The position numbers were made by a program, and so were the translations under genes. Positions 36,317-45,868 of a stretch of 64,000 bases of DNA are shown in pieces (position 1 is the stretch's first letter; every line of letters starts with the position of its first letter). The notes under the pieces were generated by a model, which was given only the letters and a program-made list of their open reading frames with translations, ran no database searches and was not told the origin of the DNA. The DNA lies in the NCBI GenBank assembly GCA_965198565.1, contig OZ240665.1:1426001-1490000 (forward strand), in the 5' to 3' direction. The stretch comes from LMUY01 sp965198565 (GTDB lineage: Bacteria; Pseudomonadota; Alphaproteobacteria; Acetobacterales; Acetobacteraceae).

Positions 36317-36340
36317 CCCTCTCCCGCCGGCGGGAGAGGG
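36317..36340. terminator. Perfect 24-bp palindrome, probable terminator
   Basis: A fully self-complementary stem with half-site CCCTCTCCCGCC lies 22 bases after the amidohydrolase stop. There is no T-run, so it may act as a bidirectional hairpin or be one of the CCCTCTCCCGC-type repeats common in proteobacteria. Confidence 0.55.
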
Positions 36341-36416
36341 TCGGGGTGGCCGATGCCGTCGACGCGGCCGAGTTTCTTAGTCTAATGTCGATGTGGATCA
36401 GCTCACCCATGCCAGC

Positions 36417-36878
36417 ATGACCCGGCGCGACGCCGCATCCCGAGCCATCGAACGGCTGACCTCGTCGGCATTAGCCAGCCGGCCGAACGCGCTCGAGCCT
36501 GTGCCCACGAGCTCAGCGGCGGCATGCGGCAACGGGTGATGACGCGCTGGCGACGTGTCGCTGCAGGGGCAGATCATCAACTTGCTGCAGGAGATCAATG
36601 CCTCGCTCGGCTTGACAATCGTCCTGATCAGCCATGACTTCGCCGTGGTGGCTCGCGTGTGTTCGGCACTGGGTGTAATGAACAAGGGGCGCATTGTGGG
36701 GTCGGGTCCGCCGAGCCGCGTGCTGTTTGCGCCAGAGCATCCCTATACCCGAACGTTGCTGGCCGCCGTTCCGCGCGGCCATGAAGGCAGGTGCCGGGCC
36801 GACTGGGATCGTAGAGACGCTCCGGTGACCGTTGATGCGGCGGCAACACCGAACGCGCTACATGAGCGCCTCGGCTAG
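36417..36878 (+). pseudogene. Relic of an OppD/DppF-type ABC ATPase
   Basis: The first part, TRRDAASRAIERL, and the signature HELSGGMRQRVM (36510-36545, in another frame) are followed at once by DVSLQGQIINLLQEINASLG. The Walker B segment between them is deleted. The C-terminal part keeps the switch His in VLISHDFAVVARVCS and ends HPYTRTLLAAVP, an Opp-family tail. Its last 20 bases overlap the convergent UrtE gene. Non-functional remnant of a third peptide importer. Confidence 0.75.
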
Positions 36879-37568
36879 GTTGGTGATGTCGTGAATGCGC
36901 TCGCCACCGATCTCGTCACGCACCTGGCCGCGCTGCAGCACGACGATACGGCTGACGAGCTCGACGAGGAACTCCAGGTTCTGTTCGACTAGCACGATGG
37001 TCACCCCCTGGGTCTTGCTGATCATGGCTAAGGTATCAACTATTTCGTCGATGATTGATGGCTGGATGCCCTCGGTCGGCTCGTCCAGCAGCAGCAGCTT
37101 CGGACCGCCGCAAAAGCAGCGTGCCAACGCCAGCAGTTGCTGCTCGCCCCCGCTCAGCCCGCCGCCTCGCCGGCCGAGCAGCCGTATCAGGCGCGGAAAT
37201 AACTCCAGAACGCGCTCGATTGTTGGCCGCGGATTGCCCGAAGACTTGGCACAGCCCATCAGCATGTTCTCGCGCACGGTCAGGTCGGGAAATATCTGCC
37301 GCCCCTGTGGCACGTAGCCGATGCCGAGCCGTGTACGCGCGTGTGTCGGCAGGTTGGTGATGTCCTGCCCGGCGAATGTGACGCGCCCGGACGCGCTTGG
37401 GATCAGCCCCATCAGCGTGCGCAGCAACGTCGTCTTGCCCATGCCGTTGTGGCCGAGCACGCCGAGAAACTCGCCCGGCGCCACGCTCATCGTGACGCCC
37501 TTGAGGATGGTGATACGGCCATAACCGCTGGTCAGCCCGCTGACATCAAGAATTGGACTATCAGGCAT
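36858..37568 (-). CDS. urtE: Urea/amide-type ABC importer ATPase UrtE
   Basis: A 236-aa ATPase of the branched-chain amino acid class. Walker A is GHNGMGKTT, the signature LSGGEQQLLA and Walker B LLLLDEPTEGIQPSIIDEI, where EGIQPSI is the UrtE hallmark. Its start overlaps the end of UrtD by eight bases. It is the last gene of a five-gene importer. Urea, or short-chain amides judging from the amidases upstream, is the likely cargo. Confidence 0.88.
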   Translation of the reverse strand: MPDSPILDVSGLTSGYGRITILKGVTMSVAPGEFLGVLGHNGMGKTTLLRTLMGLIPSASGRVTFAGQDITNLPTHARTRLGIGYVPQGRQIFPDLTVRENMLMGCAKSSGNPRPTIERVLELFPRLIRLLGRRGGGLSGGEQQLLALARCFCGGPKLLLLDEPTEGIQPSIIDEIVDTLAMISKTQGVTIVLVEQNLEFLVELVSRIVVLQRGQVRDEIGGERIHDITNLAEALM

Positions 37569-38304
37569 GCGCAGCCTCTGCTTCCTGATGCGCGCCGCGG
37601 CGGCCGAGATAAATATCCTGCACGCGTTTGTCGGATAGCACGGCGTCGACGCTGCCCTCGGCGAAGATGCTGCCCTGGTGAAACACGGTCACTTTCTTGG
37701 CGATCTGGCGAATGAACCGCATGTCGTGCTCGACGACGATGACGGTGCAGCGGCCGTTGATGCGATGGATAAGGGCCACGGTTTGATCCACCTCGGCATC
37801 GCTCATCCCGGCGGCGGGTTCATCCAGCAGCATGAGGTCCGGCGCGCCGGCCATCACCGTGCCGATCTCGACCCATTGCCGCTGACCATGGGCGAGCTGT
37901 CCGACGATATCGTCCTGCTGTTTGGCCAGACCGATCTCGGTCAGCACCTGCTCAATCGTGGCCTCGCGGTCGACGGCGAGGTGTTTGCGGCGCGCCGCGA
38001 GCCAGATGTTCTCGCGCACCGACAACCCGTCGAACAGCCGGGGAACCTGCGTCTTGATGCCGATACCGAGGCGGGCGATCTGATGGCTGCGCAAACCAAC
38101 CACGCTGCGATCGCGCAAACGGATCCGGCCGCTGGTGGGGCGCAATTGTCCGGTCACCATCTTGAAGAAGGTGCTTTTGCCGGCGCCGTTGGGGCCGATC
38201 AGGCAGCGGATTTCACCCTCCTCCAGCACGAAATCCACCCCGTTCACCGCCACCACGCCACCGAAGCGCATGGTCAGCGCTTGCGCCTCCAGCAGTAGGG
38301 TCAA
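37561..38304 (-). CDS. urtD: Urea/amide-type ABC importer ATPase UrtD
   Basis: A 247-aa ATPase. Walker A is GPNGAGKSTFF, the signature-region sequence LAHGQRQWVEIG replaces LSGGQ as in UrtD proteins, and Walker B is LMLLDEPAAGMSDAE. The start is a TTG at 38304 overlapping the permease stop as TTGA; the in-frame ATG at 38388 would add 28 residues encoded inside the permease gene. Partner of UrtE. Confidence 0.87.
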   Translation of the reverse strand: MTLLLEAQALTMRFGGVVAVNGVDFVLEEGEIRCLIGPNGAGKSTFFKMVTGQLRPTSGRIRLRDRSVVGLRSHQIARLGIGIKTQVPRLFDGLSVRENIWLAARRKHLAVDREATIEQVLTEIGLAKQQDDIVGQLAHGQRQWVEIGTVMAGAPDLMLLDEPAAGMSDAEVDQTVALIHRINGRCTVIVVEHDMRFIRQIAKKVTVFHQGSIFAEGSVDAVLSDKRVQDIYLGRRGAHQEAEAAHA

Positions 38305-39368
38305 ATGCGGTCTGCCTGTTTCCGCGGTGTAGGCCGGGCTTGCTGGACGACTGGCGGCGTTGGCGCGCGCCTCGCCAGCCGGGTCCAAGTTGCCCGGCCC
38401 AGCATGCCGATGGTCGGCACCAATCCTTGCGGCGCAAACACCACGAACAGCATAAGGATCAATCCAAGTACGAGATTGACGTCCAAGTAGCTGCCGGCTC
38501 CCAGCCTGGTCGATAGATATTGCAGTCCGAACGCGCCGATAACCGGTCCGATGAACGTGCTCGCGCCGCCGACGATGATCCAGATGATGGTCTGCGCCGT
38601 AGTGGCAAGGCTGAAGACGTTCGGGCTGATGAAGGCATTCCAGTTGGTGAACAATGCCCCGGCATAACCGGCGATGCCGGCGCCGACGGAAAAGATCAGC
38701 AGCTTGATCAGCGCGGTGTTGTAGCCCATCAGTTCGGCGCGGTCCTCGCTCTCCTTCACCGCGCGTACGATACGGCCGAACGTCGAGGCGACGATCGCTT
38801 TGCAGAGCACGTAAACCACAATCAGGCTGCCCATGCAGAGATAGAAAATCTGCACCGGCCCAAGCTGCGCATCTACCGCCCCCGGCCAGTTGACGGTTGG
38901 CACGGAGGACATCCCATTGAAGCCGTTTAGTTCCGCCTGACCGATGGCATACGCGGGATCAGAGGTGCTGTTGATAAAGTTGAACAGTATCAGCGTCACG
39001 CACAGTGTGACCACGCCGACGTAGAGTTCGCTGAGCCGGCCGAAGAACATGAAATAGCCCAGCCCAGCGGCGAACAGTGCCGGCAGCACGATTGAGATCA
39101 GCATCGGCGCGGTGCTGTCGCCCATGTTCTCGACCGCAATCGCGTAGGCATAGCCGCCGAGTCCGAAGAAAGCCGCCTGGCCGAAGCAGAGAATGCCGCC
39201 CAACCCCCAGACGAGCGCCAGGCTCAGCGCTAGGATCGCCATCACCACGAAGATCGTGATTTGTAAGATGTTGTACAGGCTGACGATCTGCGGCAGCGCC
39301 ACCAGCAGAACCAAGCCGGCCACTGTGGTGAGCAGCGTGCCCAGGCCCATGCGGTGCCAGAACGACAT
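38301..39368 (-). CDS. Branched-chain/urea-type ABC importer permease (LivM/UrtC)
   Basis: A 355-aa permease with about nine hydrophobic helices. Typical parts are LVWGLGGILCFGQAAFFGLG near residue 52 and IVGGASTFIGPVIGAFGLQY near residue 266. The C-terminal 40 residues are hydrophilic and extended. Its start overlaps the LivH stop by ATGA. Together with the next gene it forms the transmembrane channel. Confidence 0.88.
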   Translation of the reverse strand: MSFWHRMGLGTLLTTVAGLVLLVALPQIVSLYNILQITIFVVMAILALSLALVWGLGGILCFGQAAFFGLGGYAYAIAVENMGDSTAPMLISIVLPALFAAGLGYFMFFGRLSELYVGVVTLCVTLILFNFINSTSDPAYAIGQAELNGFNGMSSVPTVNWPGAVDAQLGPVQIFYLCMGSLIVVYVLCKAIVASTFGRIVRAVKESEDRAELMGYNTALIKLLIFSVGAGIAGYAGALFTNWNAFISPNVFSLATTAQTIIWIIVGGASTFIGPVIGAFGLQYLSTRLGAGSYLDVNLVLGLILMLFVVFAPQGLVPTIGMLGRATWTRLARRAPTPPVVQQARPTPRKQADRI

Positions 39369-40234
39369 CAGACGGCACCCTTGAACAGCCGGCCGGACAG
39401 CCCATCCGGCAGCGCGCGCAACAGCACCACCGCGACCAGCAGCAATGCGGCCTCCCCGAGGACCGGCGTCAGTTCATAGCTCACCAACTGGTTGATCACG
39501 CCGAAGACGCTCGAGGCCGACACTGTGCCGCTGATGATCGCCGGGCCGCCGCAGATGACCGTGATGAACGCCTTGGCCACAAAGGCGCTGCCCATGGTCG
39601 GGATCACGCCGGTGAGCGGCACCAGCAAACCACCGGCCAGCCCGGTCACCGCCGCGCCGACAGCGAAGGTGATGGAGTAAATCTTGCGCGGGTTGAGACC
39701 AAGGGCCGCCGTCATGTCGCGGTTCTGCATGGTGCCGCGCGCGATCAGCCCAACCTTGGTGTAGCGGATGACGGTGAACATCACGCCGACCAGCACCGCG
39801 GTGATGCCGAGCAGCGCGATGTTGTAGCTCCCCATCCCGAAAGAGCCGATGTGGAACGTGCCGAGCGGCGTTGGCACCCCGACCGTACTGTTGCCGAAGA
39901 TCGTCGTCACCAACCCGACCAGGAACAGGCTCAGCCCCCACGTCGCCAGCAGCGTGTCGATCATGCGGCCATACAGGCGGCTGATCAGCACGCGCTCGAC
40001 AATGATGCCGACGATGCCGACGAAGGCTGGCGCCACCACCAGCATGGCCAGCCAAAGATTGAGCCCGGCCTGGTAGGATTTCAGCGCCGCGTAGCCGCCC
40101 AGCATCATGAACTCGCCATGCGCCAGATTGATCACCCGCATCATGCCGAAGATGATCGCCAAGCCGGCCGTAAACAGCACGATGGTCGCGATCGCAACCA
40201 GGATTTGCACCGCCAGGATCGCCACCAGGGTCAT
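39368..40234 (-). CDS. Branched-chain/urea-type ABC importer permease (LivH/UrtB)
   Basis: A 288-aa permease with eight or so hydrophobic helices. The early segment IIFGMMRVINLAHGEFMMLG is the family hallmark, and LARGTMQNRDMTAALGLNPR is the cytoplasmic loop that meets the ATPase. It ends just before UrtC and follows the binding-protein gene by ten bases. Confidence 0.9.
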   Translation of the reverse strand: MTLVAILAVQILVAIATIVLFTAGLAIIFGMMRVINLAHGEFMMLGGYAALKSYQAGLNLWLAMLVVAPAFVGIVGIIVERVLISRLYGRMIDTLLATWGLSLFLVGLVTTIFGNSTVGVPTPLGTFHIGSFGMGSYNIALLGITAVLVGVMFTVIRYTKVGLIARGTMQNRDMTAALGLNPRKIYSITFAVGAAVTGLAGGLLVPLTGVIPTMGSAFVAKAFITVICGGPAIISGTVSASSVFGVINQLVSYELTPVLGEAALLLVAVVLLRALPDGLSGRLFKGAV

Positions 40235-40244
40235 CGCTTGCGCC

Positions 40245-41465
40245 TCAAATCTGCGGCGTGAACTGCTGGTTCGTGCGCGGGTTCTTCACCAGGTTGCAGC
40301 GTCCTCCATCATCGGTCGCCATTTGGTGGTCGTAGGTCGCCAGCACGCTCCATTTCTGGTTATGGAGTTGCCCGAGTTTGATGTCGCGCGCGCCGTGATG
40401 GGTGGCGGCGTCCATGACGATGGAGCCGGCCGGGCCAACATAGCTCACGCCTGCCATGGCCTCGATCACCTTCATCCGGTCGGCTGAACCGGCCTTCTTC
40501 ACCGCCTCGGCCCAGACCATAGTTCCTTCGTAGCCGCCGACGGACAGATTGTTCAGGCCCAGCGAATCCGTATTGAACCGCTTGGTGTAGCGTTCGATGA
40601 AGCTGGCGTTCTGCGGTGTCGTTATGTCGCGAAAATAAGTCGCGGGCACGACGATGCCGTTACAATCGTCCGGCGGCAGCAGGATCTCCTCATTGCCCGC
40701 CCCGAACGAGAACGACATGATGGGGATTTTGCCCAGCATGCCTGCCGCTCCCCACTGCCGGTAGAAGCCGACATGGGCCGCTCCCACCAGGGTGGCGAAG
40801 ATCATATCTGGCTTGGCTTCCTGGATTTTGGTAATCACGGGGCCGAACTCGGTGACGTCGAGCGGAAAGAAATCATTGGCGACGACCTGTGCGCCGCTCT
40901 TGGCGCCGAAATACTTCACCCAGTCGGCGATGATCCGCGGGGCGTTGTAATCCGCGCCAATGGCGTAGATTTTCTTGCCCCATTTTCCAACTGCCCATTT
41001 CAGCGGCTCGGCCACCTGCATCGCCGGCGTGGCGCCGGTGCAGAACGTGTTGATGTCGCACACGCCACCCTCGTATTGGGTGCTGTAGAGCAGCAGCGTC
41101 TTGTAGCGATCCAGAATCGGCCGGATCACCTCGCGGGAGGCGCTGGTTATCGCGCCATGCACCAGTGCCACCTTGTCCTGCAGCGCGGCCTGTTGCGCAT
41201 ACTGTGCGTAAAGCTGCATGTTCGACTGGGTGTCATAGCTGATCAGGTTGACTTGCTTGCCCAACAAACCGCCCGCCTGGTTGATCTCCTCCACGGCAAG
41301 CTGCATGCATTGATGCATCGGTTTGCCGTAGATATCCAAACCACCGGAGAGATCGAGAATGCTGCCGATCTTGATATCGTCTTCGGCTGCATTTGCCTGG
41401 CCGATGATGGCCGGCGCAGCGAGCATGCCGCCCGCCGCTTTGAATAGGTCCCGTCTCGCGATCAT
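40245..41465 (-). CDS. Urea/short-chain amide-type substrate-binding protein (UrtA/FmdD-like)
   Basis: A 406-aa periplasmic protein with a Tat-type signal (ARRDLFKAAGGMLAAPAII). The mature part, DIKIGSILDLSGGLDIYGKP, is a periplasmic-binding-protein type I fold. The stretch YSTQYEGGVCDINTFCTGAT resembles the amide-binding AmiC/FmdD and UrtA group. Starts ten bases after the amidase stop, so amidase and importer are probably one transcript. Confidence 0.87.
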   Translation of the reverse strand: MIARRDLFKAAGGMLAAPAIIGQANAAEDDIKIGSILDLSGGLDIYGKPMHQCMQLAVEEINQAGGLLGKQVNLISYDTQSNMQLYAQYAQQAALQDKVALVHGAITSASREVIRPILDRYKTLLLYSTQYEGGVCDINTFCTGATPAMQVAEPLKWAVGKWGKKIYAIGADYNAPRIIADWVKYFGAKSGAQVVANDFFPLDVTEFGPVITKIQEAKPDMIFATLVGAAHVGFYRQWGAAGMLGKIPIMSFSFGAGNEEILLPPDDCNGIVVPATYFRDITTPQNASFIERYTKRFNTDSLGLNNLSVGGYEGTMVWAEAVKKAGSADRMKVIEAMAGVSYVGPAGSIVMDAATHHGARDIKLGQLHNQKWSVLATYDHQMATDDGGRCNLVKNPRTNQQFTPQI

Positions 41466-41475
41466 CTGCTTACCC

Positions 41476-43029
41476 TCACATTTTCATCCAGTCGCCAATG
41501 CCCTCGAACGCGGCCGAAGCGGCGATCACGCTGGCGTCGTCGAATTGCCGCCCGGTCAGCATGAGCCCGACCGGTAGGCCGTTCTGCATGCCACACGGCA
41601 CGCTCATCGAGGGGTGTCCGGTCAGGTCGGCGACGCATGTGTTGCGGAGCATGTTCAGGCCGCTGCTGATCACCTCGACAATCGAGGCATCGCGCCCGAC
41701 CATCGGCGTGGCGCAGAACGGTGTCGTCGGCATGGCGATAAGATCGAACTTCGCCAGCACCGCGTCGTAGGCTTCAGAGACAAGGTGGCGCAGGTTCTGC
41801 GCCTTGGCATAATAGCGGCCAAAGTAGGCGCGCTTCATGTATTCGCCGCCGAACAACACGGAGCGGACCGTGGGCGGCAGATCGTTGGGGCGGGAGCGCA
41901 GGCCGCGCGCGAAGGCTTCGGACAGGCCGGTGTTGTAGTAGCCGGCCCAATTGGTGCCGCCGCCGGCACCGTTCAGCATAAAGTCGGCAGCGCCTTCCGT
42001 GGCGATCGCGCGCCAGATGTGCAGGGCGTCGAGATGCATGGGAATCGAGACGTCCTCGACCTCTGCGCCGAGGCTACCGAGCTGCGCGACCGCTGCACGC
42101 ACCCGGTGGTCGACATCCTCGTTCGAGGCCGGCATCCCGTCCGACCCGGCATGGCCGAAACCCTCGCGCAGCACCCCGATCCGCATGCCGCGCACGCCGC
42201 GTTCCAGCGCCGGCATGTAGTCCTGCACATAATCCGGCGGGATGACGCCACGCTGGCGCGGATCAAGCGGGTCCGGCCCGGCGATGACAGAAAGCAGCCG
42301 CGCGACGCCAGCGGTGCTGTTGGCCATCGGGCCGATATGATCCATCGTCATCTCGATCATCGCGCAGCCGGTGTAGGGCACCAAGCCGTAGGTGGGCTTC
42401 AGCCCATACACACCCGACCACGACGCGGGAATGCGGATCGAGCCGCCCTGATCGCCGCCGATTGCCAGATCGACCTGGCCGGTTCCCAGCACCACCGCGC
42501 TGCCGTTGGACGATGCGCCGGGATTATGCGTCGGCATGCGGGGATTGCCGACTGGCCCATGGCTGGAGGTATGGCCACCGCCGGAGAACGAGCAATCCTC
42601 GGAATTGGTCTTGCCGACGATCACGGCCCCCGCGTCGAGCAGGCGCGTTACGATCGTGGCATCGACATCCGGCACGTAGCCTTCCAGAAGCTGCGAACCA
42701 TTCATCATCGGCACACCGGCGAGGCACACCACATCCTTCAAGGCGACCTTCTCGCCCAGCAGCGGACCCTTTGGCGCTCCCGGCACCTCGCAGCGCCAAT
42801 ACCAGCCGTTGCAAGGATTATCCTCCGGCATCGGCCGCCAGCCCGGCGTGCGCGGATATTTCACGGGCAGCTTACGTTCCGGCAGCTCCTCCAGCCGGCG
42901 ATAGGATTCCACTAGCGGCCGCATCAGCTCGCGATACACCGCAGCGTCTTCGACGGACAGATCCATGCCGTAGTCTTCGGCAATCTTGAGCACCGCCTTG
43001 GTGCTTGGCAGCTCGGGACCAATCGACAT
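41476..43029 (-). CDS. Amidase (amidase-signature family)
   Basis: A 517-aa hydrolase. The Ser-Ser-Lys triad is visible: Lys in EKVALKDVVC, the Gly/Ser-rich region PGASSNGSAVVLG and nucleophile Ser in GDQGGSIRIPAS. An N-terminal segment of about 90 residues precedes the core, as in nitrile-hydratase-linked and broad amide-hydrolysing amidases. The segment LKPTYGLVPYTG is a family mark. Upstream of the amide-type importer, it likely turns the imported amide into acid and ammonia. Confidence 0.9.
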   Translation of the reverse strand: MSIGPELPSTKAVLKIAEDYGMDLSVEDAAVYRELMRPLVESYRRLEELPERKLPVKYPRTPGWRPMPEDNPCNGWYWRCEVPGAPKGPLLGEKVALKDVVCLAGVPMMNGSQLLEGYVPDVDATIVTRLLDAGAVIVGKTNSEDCSFSGGGHTSSHGPVGNPRMPTHNPGASSNGSAVVLGTGQVDLAIGGDQGGSIRIPASWSGVYGLKPTYGLVPYTGCAMIEMTMDHIGPMANSTAGVARLLSVIAGPDPLDPRQRGVIPPDYVQDYMPALERGVRGMRIGVLREGFGHAGSDGMPASNEDVDHRVRAAVAQLGSLGAEVEDVSIPMHLDALHIWRAIATEGAADFMLNGAGGGTNWAGYYNTGLSEAFARGLRSRPNDLPPTVRSVLFGGEYMKRAYFGRYYAKAQNLRHLVSEAYDAVLAKFDLIAMPTTPFCATPMVGRDASIVEVISSGLNMLRNTCVADLTGHPSMSVPCGMQNGLPVGLMLTGRQFDDASVIAASAAFEGIGDWMKM

Positions 43030-43174
43030 GGGTATGATCCCCTTTGTTCGCAGTTGGGCGGCCGCATCCGCCTGGTTATGAAACGGCAGTCTGGCGAAGT
43101 CACAGCAAGCCCTGTGCCACAGCTTGCACGATGCACACCCGGCGCTGCAGCCGCTGAGGGCTATCCTATGCTGG

Positions 43175-44572
43175 TCAGCACGGTCGTTTCGGCCGCTCGC
43201 CGCGCCAGGACGCCGTGCTCTCGTAGGAGTGGGCGACGCGGAGCAACAGGGCGTCGGCGTGGAAGGGGCCGACGAACTGCACCGAAAGCGGCAGGCCGGC
43301 GCGCGACAGGCCGGACATCATCGCCAGCGCCGGATGACCTGTGACGTTGAACGGCATGCGGCATTGGCGGCTGTAAGTGCGCGCGATCTCCGCCGCGTCG
43401 TCGATGCGGCAGGCCGGGTCGAGCGAGCTGGCGCAGAGCAGAACGTCCACGTCGCGGAACGCGTCGTTCACGGCGCGGATCAAGGCCAGTCTGGCACGTT
43501 GGGCGCCAACATAGTCGCCAGCACCGATGAACGCACCGGTCATCAGACGGCTGCGCGTCATGGCGGCGTAGTCGCCGGGTCGGCTGCGCAGCCATGGGGC
43601 GTGGATCGACCAGGACTCGGCGGCCAGGATGATGCGGTTGCAGGCGATGAACTCGGCCAGCGGCGGCAGGGTGACGGTTCGAAGCATCGCGCCTTGTCCG
43701 GTCAACGCCGCGGCCACGCCGTCCAGCGCCGCCGCGACCTCCCCGTCGGCCGGCGCGTCGGTTTCGTGGAAGTGCCGGACGTAGCCGACGCGCAGGCCCG
43801 CGACACCATCGGCAACCCGCGCCGCGGCGTTCAAGACCGGAGCGGGCGCGCTGCCCGGGTCCGCCGGGTCGTGCCCGGCCATCGCCTCCAGCAACAGCGC
43901 GACGTCCGCAGCATCGCGCGCCATGGGGCCGACATGGTCCAGCGTGAACGAGAGCGGGAACACGCCGCGGCGGGACACCAGGCCATAAGTCGGCTTCAGT
44001 CCCACGATGCCGCAGGCGCTCGCCGGGTTGCGCACGGAGCCGCCGGTATCGGTGCCGAGCGCCAGCGGGAACAACCCGGCGGCCAGCCCGGCGCCGGAGC
44101 CGGACGACGAGCCGCCAGGATGGTGGTCCCGGTTCCAGGGATTGCGCGCCGGCTTATAGGGCAGGTCGAAGCAGGGGCCGCCGATGGCGAATTCATGGGT
44201 GGATAGCTTGCCCATCGGGATTGCCCCGGCGCCGCGCAGTTTCGCAACGACGACGGAGTCCGCCTTCGCGACATTGCCCTGCAGGATTTTGGAGTGGCAG
44301 GTGGTGGGCAGCCCCGCCACGTCGATAATGTCCTTCACGCCGAACGGCACGCCGTGTAACGGGCCGCGGCTGCGCCCTGCCATCATCTCCGCCTCCGCTG
44401 CACGGGCTGCCGCCATGGCACCCTCGCGGTCCGGGAGGATGAAGGCGTTCAGTTCAGCGTCCAGCGTCTCGATGCGGTCGAACAGCCCGCTCACCACATC
44501 GACGGGCGAGAGCTCGCGTTTGGCGAAGGCATCGACCAGCGCGGCAGCTCCCATCCAGGGCAGATCGCTCAT
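43175..44572 (-). CDS. Amidase (amidase-signature family, GatA/AtzF-like)
   Basis: A 465-aa hydrolase. The catalytic Lys is in PFGVKDIIDVAG, the Gly/Ser-rich loop is HHPGGSSSGSGAGLAAGLF, and the nucleophile Ser is in GTDTGGSVRNPAS. Start ATG at 44572 overlaps the small AtzG-like gene by ATGA. A gap of 145 bases with no recognisable gene separates its stop from the other amidase. The pair with an AtzG-like protein resembles allophanate- or biuret-type ureido hydrolases. Confidence 0.9.
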   Translation of the reverse strand: MSDLPWMGAAALVDAFAKRELSPVDVVSGLFDRIETLDAELNAFILPDREGAMAAARAAEAEMMAGRSRGPLHGVPFGVKDIIDVAGLPTTCHSKILQGNVAKADSVVVAKLRGAGAIPMGKLSTHEFAIGGPCFDLPYKPARNPWNRDHHPGGSSSGSGAGLAAGLFPLALGTDTGGSVRNPASACGIVGLKPTYGLVSRRGVFPLSFTLDHVGPMARDAADVALLLEAMAGHDPADPGSAPAPVLNAAARVADGVAGLRVGYVRHFHETDAPADGEVAAALDGVAAALTGQGAMLRTVTLPPLAEFIACNRIILAAESWSIHAPWLRSRPGDYAAMTRSRLMTGAFIGAGDYVGAQRARLALIRAVNDAFRDVDVLLCASSLDPACRIDDAAEIARTYSRQCRMPFNVTGHPALAMMSGLSRAGLPLSVQFVGPFHADALLLRVAHSYESTASWRGERPKRPC

Positions 44573-44772
44573 GGCGGCATGCCCGTTTTCATCGGCGGCC
44601 AGGGTTCCGCCAAGGGGTCGGCAGGTAATTTAAGCGCACGGGTCGCGGCCAGGGCAGCGGCGGCGGCGGCCGCGACATCGCCTGGGAACTGGTTTAGGGC
44701 AATACTAAGCCCTGCCGCGGTGGCGAGCGTCTTTACCTCTGGGCCGGGTTCCTCGCTGGAGTCCTGTGGCAT
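44569..44772 (-). CDS. AtzG-like small protein (DUF4089-like)
   Basis: A 67-aa protein, MPQDSSEEPGPEVKTLATAA, with the family ending LPADPLAEPWPPMKTG. In the atrazine and cyanuric acid pathway a protein of this size and placement (AtzG) tightly binds the amidase AtzE as a subunit. It is coupled by ATGA to the amidase. Assigned from size, ending and neighbour; the sequence itself is low in complexity. Confidence 0.65.
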   Translation of the reverse strand: MPQDSSEEPGPEVKTLATAAGLSIALNQFPGDVAAAAAAALAATRALKLPADPLAEPWPPMKTGMPP

Positions 44773-45015
44773 CGATCCGCTCCGTCATCGCGCCGCAAGC
44801 CTCGGCTAGATCGGTGGGCTGGACAAGGCAAATTTGCCGAGACGCAGGCATCCTGCGCGCTATGGCCACTGTGGAGGCAAATGCCCAACCGGTTGCACAA
44901 CGAGGATGCGGGTCGCCGCGACTGAGGTGGGCTCGCCTTGAAAGGCGCGCTTCCACGGCGCACTGCCCTGGCACGTCGCTTGCCCGATCAGGCGGGAACG
45001 ACGAGGAGTTTGGGC

Positions 45016-45642
45016 ATGGACGAGTATCAACGCCGCGGCTACGGGGCGGCCGGCATTGGCTTTGGCAAGCGGATCGGTATCGCCGTCGTCGACTTCCAAC
45101 TCGCTTTCACCGATGCGCGTTTTCCCCTGGGCGGTGCGGAACTGACCGACCGCGCGGTGAACCACACCGCCATCCTGCTGCGCGCGGCCCGCGCCGCCCG
45201 GCTACCAGTGGTGAGTTGCTACACGGCCTATCACGGGGTCGCGGACGCGCCACACTGGAAGGTTCCGCCGGTGCTGGAAACGCTACGGCACGGCGCCGAG
45301 GCGGTACAGCTCGATCCGCGCATCCAGCACGACAGCGACGTTGTACTGTGCAAGAGCGCCCCGTCCATCTTCTTCCACACCGCCGCTGCACCGGTGTTCG
45401 TGCGCCAAGAGGTGGACACGGTGATCGTCACTGGCTGCACCACCTCCGGCTGCGTGCGGGCCAGCGTGATCGATGCGTTCAGCTACGGCTTCCGCGTGAT
45501 CGTGGCGGAGGATTGTGTGGGCGACGTGGCTGAGGAACCGCACCGGGCCAATCTCGCCGATATCGGCCGCCGTTACGCCGACGTGGTGGATCTCGCTGCC
45601 TGTCTCGACCAAATCGCGCGCTTGCCGCGGCCCAATCAATGA
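45016..45642 (+). CDS. Cysteine hydrolase, isochorismatase/N-carbamoylsarcosine amidohydrolase type
   Basis: A 208-aa hydrolase. The triad is visible: Asp in IGIAVVDFQLAFTD, Lys in VVLCKSAPSIFFHT and Cys in TGCTTSGCVRAS. The layout matches N-carbamoylsarcosine amidohydrolases, which cleave carbamoyl groups to ammonia and CO2. The ATG has GAGG upstream. It is divergent from the amidase cluster over a 243-base gap that shows no further gene, and is antisense to the 3' side of a hydantoinase relic. Confidence 0.85.
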   Translation: MDEYQRRGYGAAGIGFGKRIGIAVVDFQLAFTDARFPLGGAELTDRAVNHTAILLRAARAARLPVVSCYTAYHGVADAPHWKVPPVLETLRHGAEAVQLDPRIQHDSDVVLCKSAPSIFFHTAAAPVFVRQEVDTVIVTGCTTSGCVRASVIDAFSYGFRVIVAEDCVGDVAEEPHRANLADIGRRYADVVDLAACLDQIARLPRPNQ

Positions 45643-45727
45643 ATCGTGTCGGCTCAGCATCCTGCCCGCCGTCGCTGCACGTGCCAGATGATGAGGCTGC
45701 ATCGCGCAACTGCGTCATGGATTGCAG

Positions 45728-45841
45728 CCCAGGCATCGATGCGACCTCAGCCGAGCGCGCCTGTCCGGTTGCACCGTCCAACGCCAGGATGTCCGTGAAG
45801 GTGCCGCCGACATCGATGCCGAACAACCGCTTCCAGAACAT
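45728..45841 (-). pseudogene. N-terminal relic of hydantoinase A (hydantoinase/oxoprolinase family)
   Basis: About 38 codons remain: MFWKRLFGIDVGGTFTDILA, which contains the GIDVGGTFTD ATP-binding signature, through LDGATGQARSAEV. The similarity then ends and the frame runs into the antisense of the hydrolase gene. A full HyuA would be about 680 residues. The relic follows RidA and the flavin monooxygenase in the same direction. Confidence 0.75.
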
Positions 45842-45868
45842 AGCGCGGCGATCGAGAAGGTCACCGCA

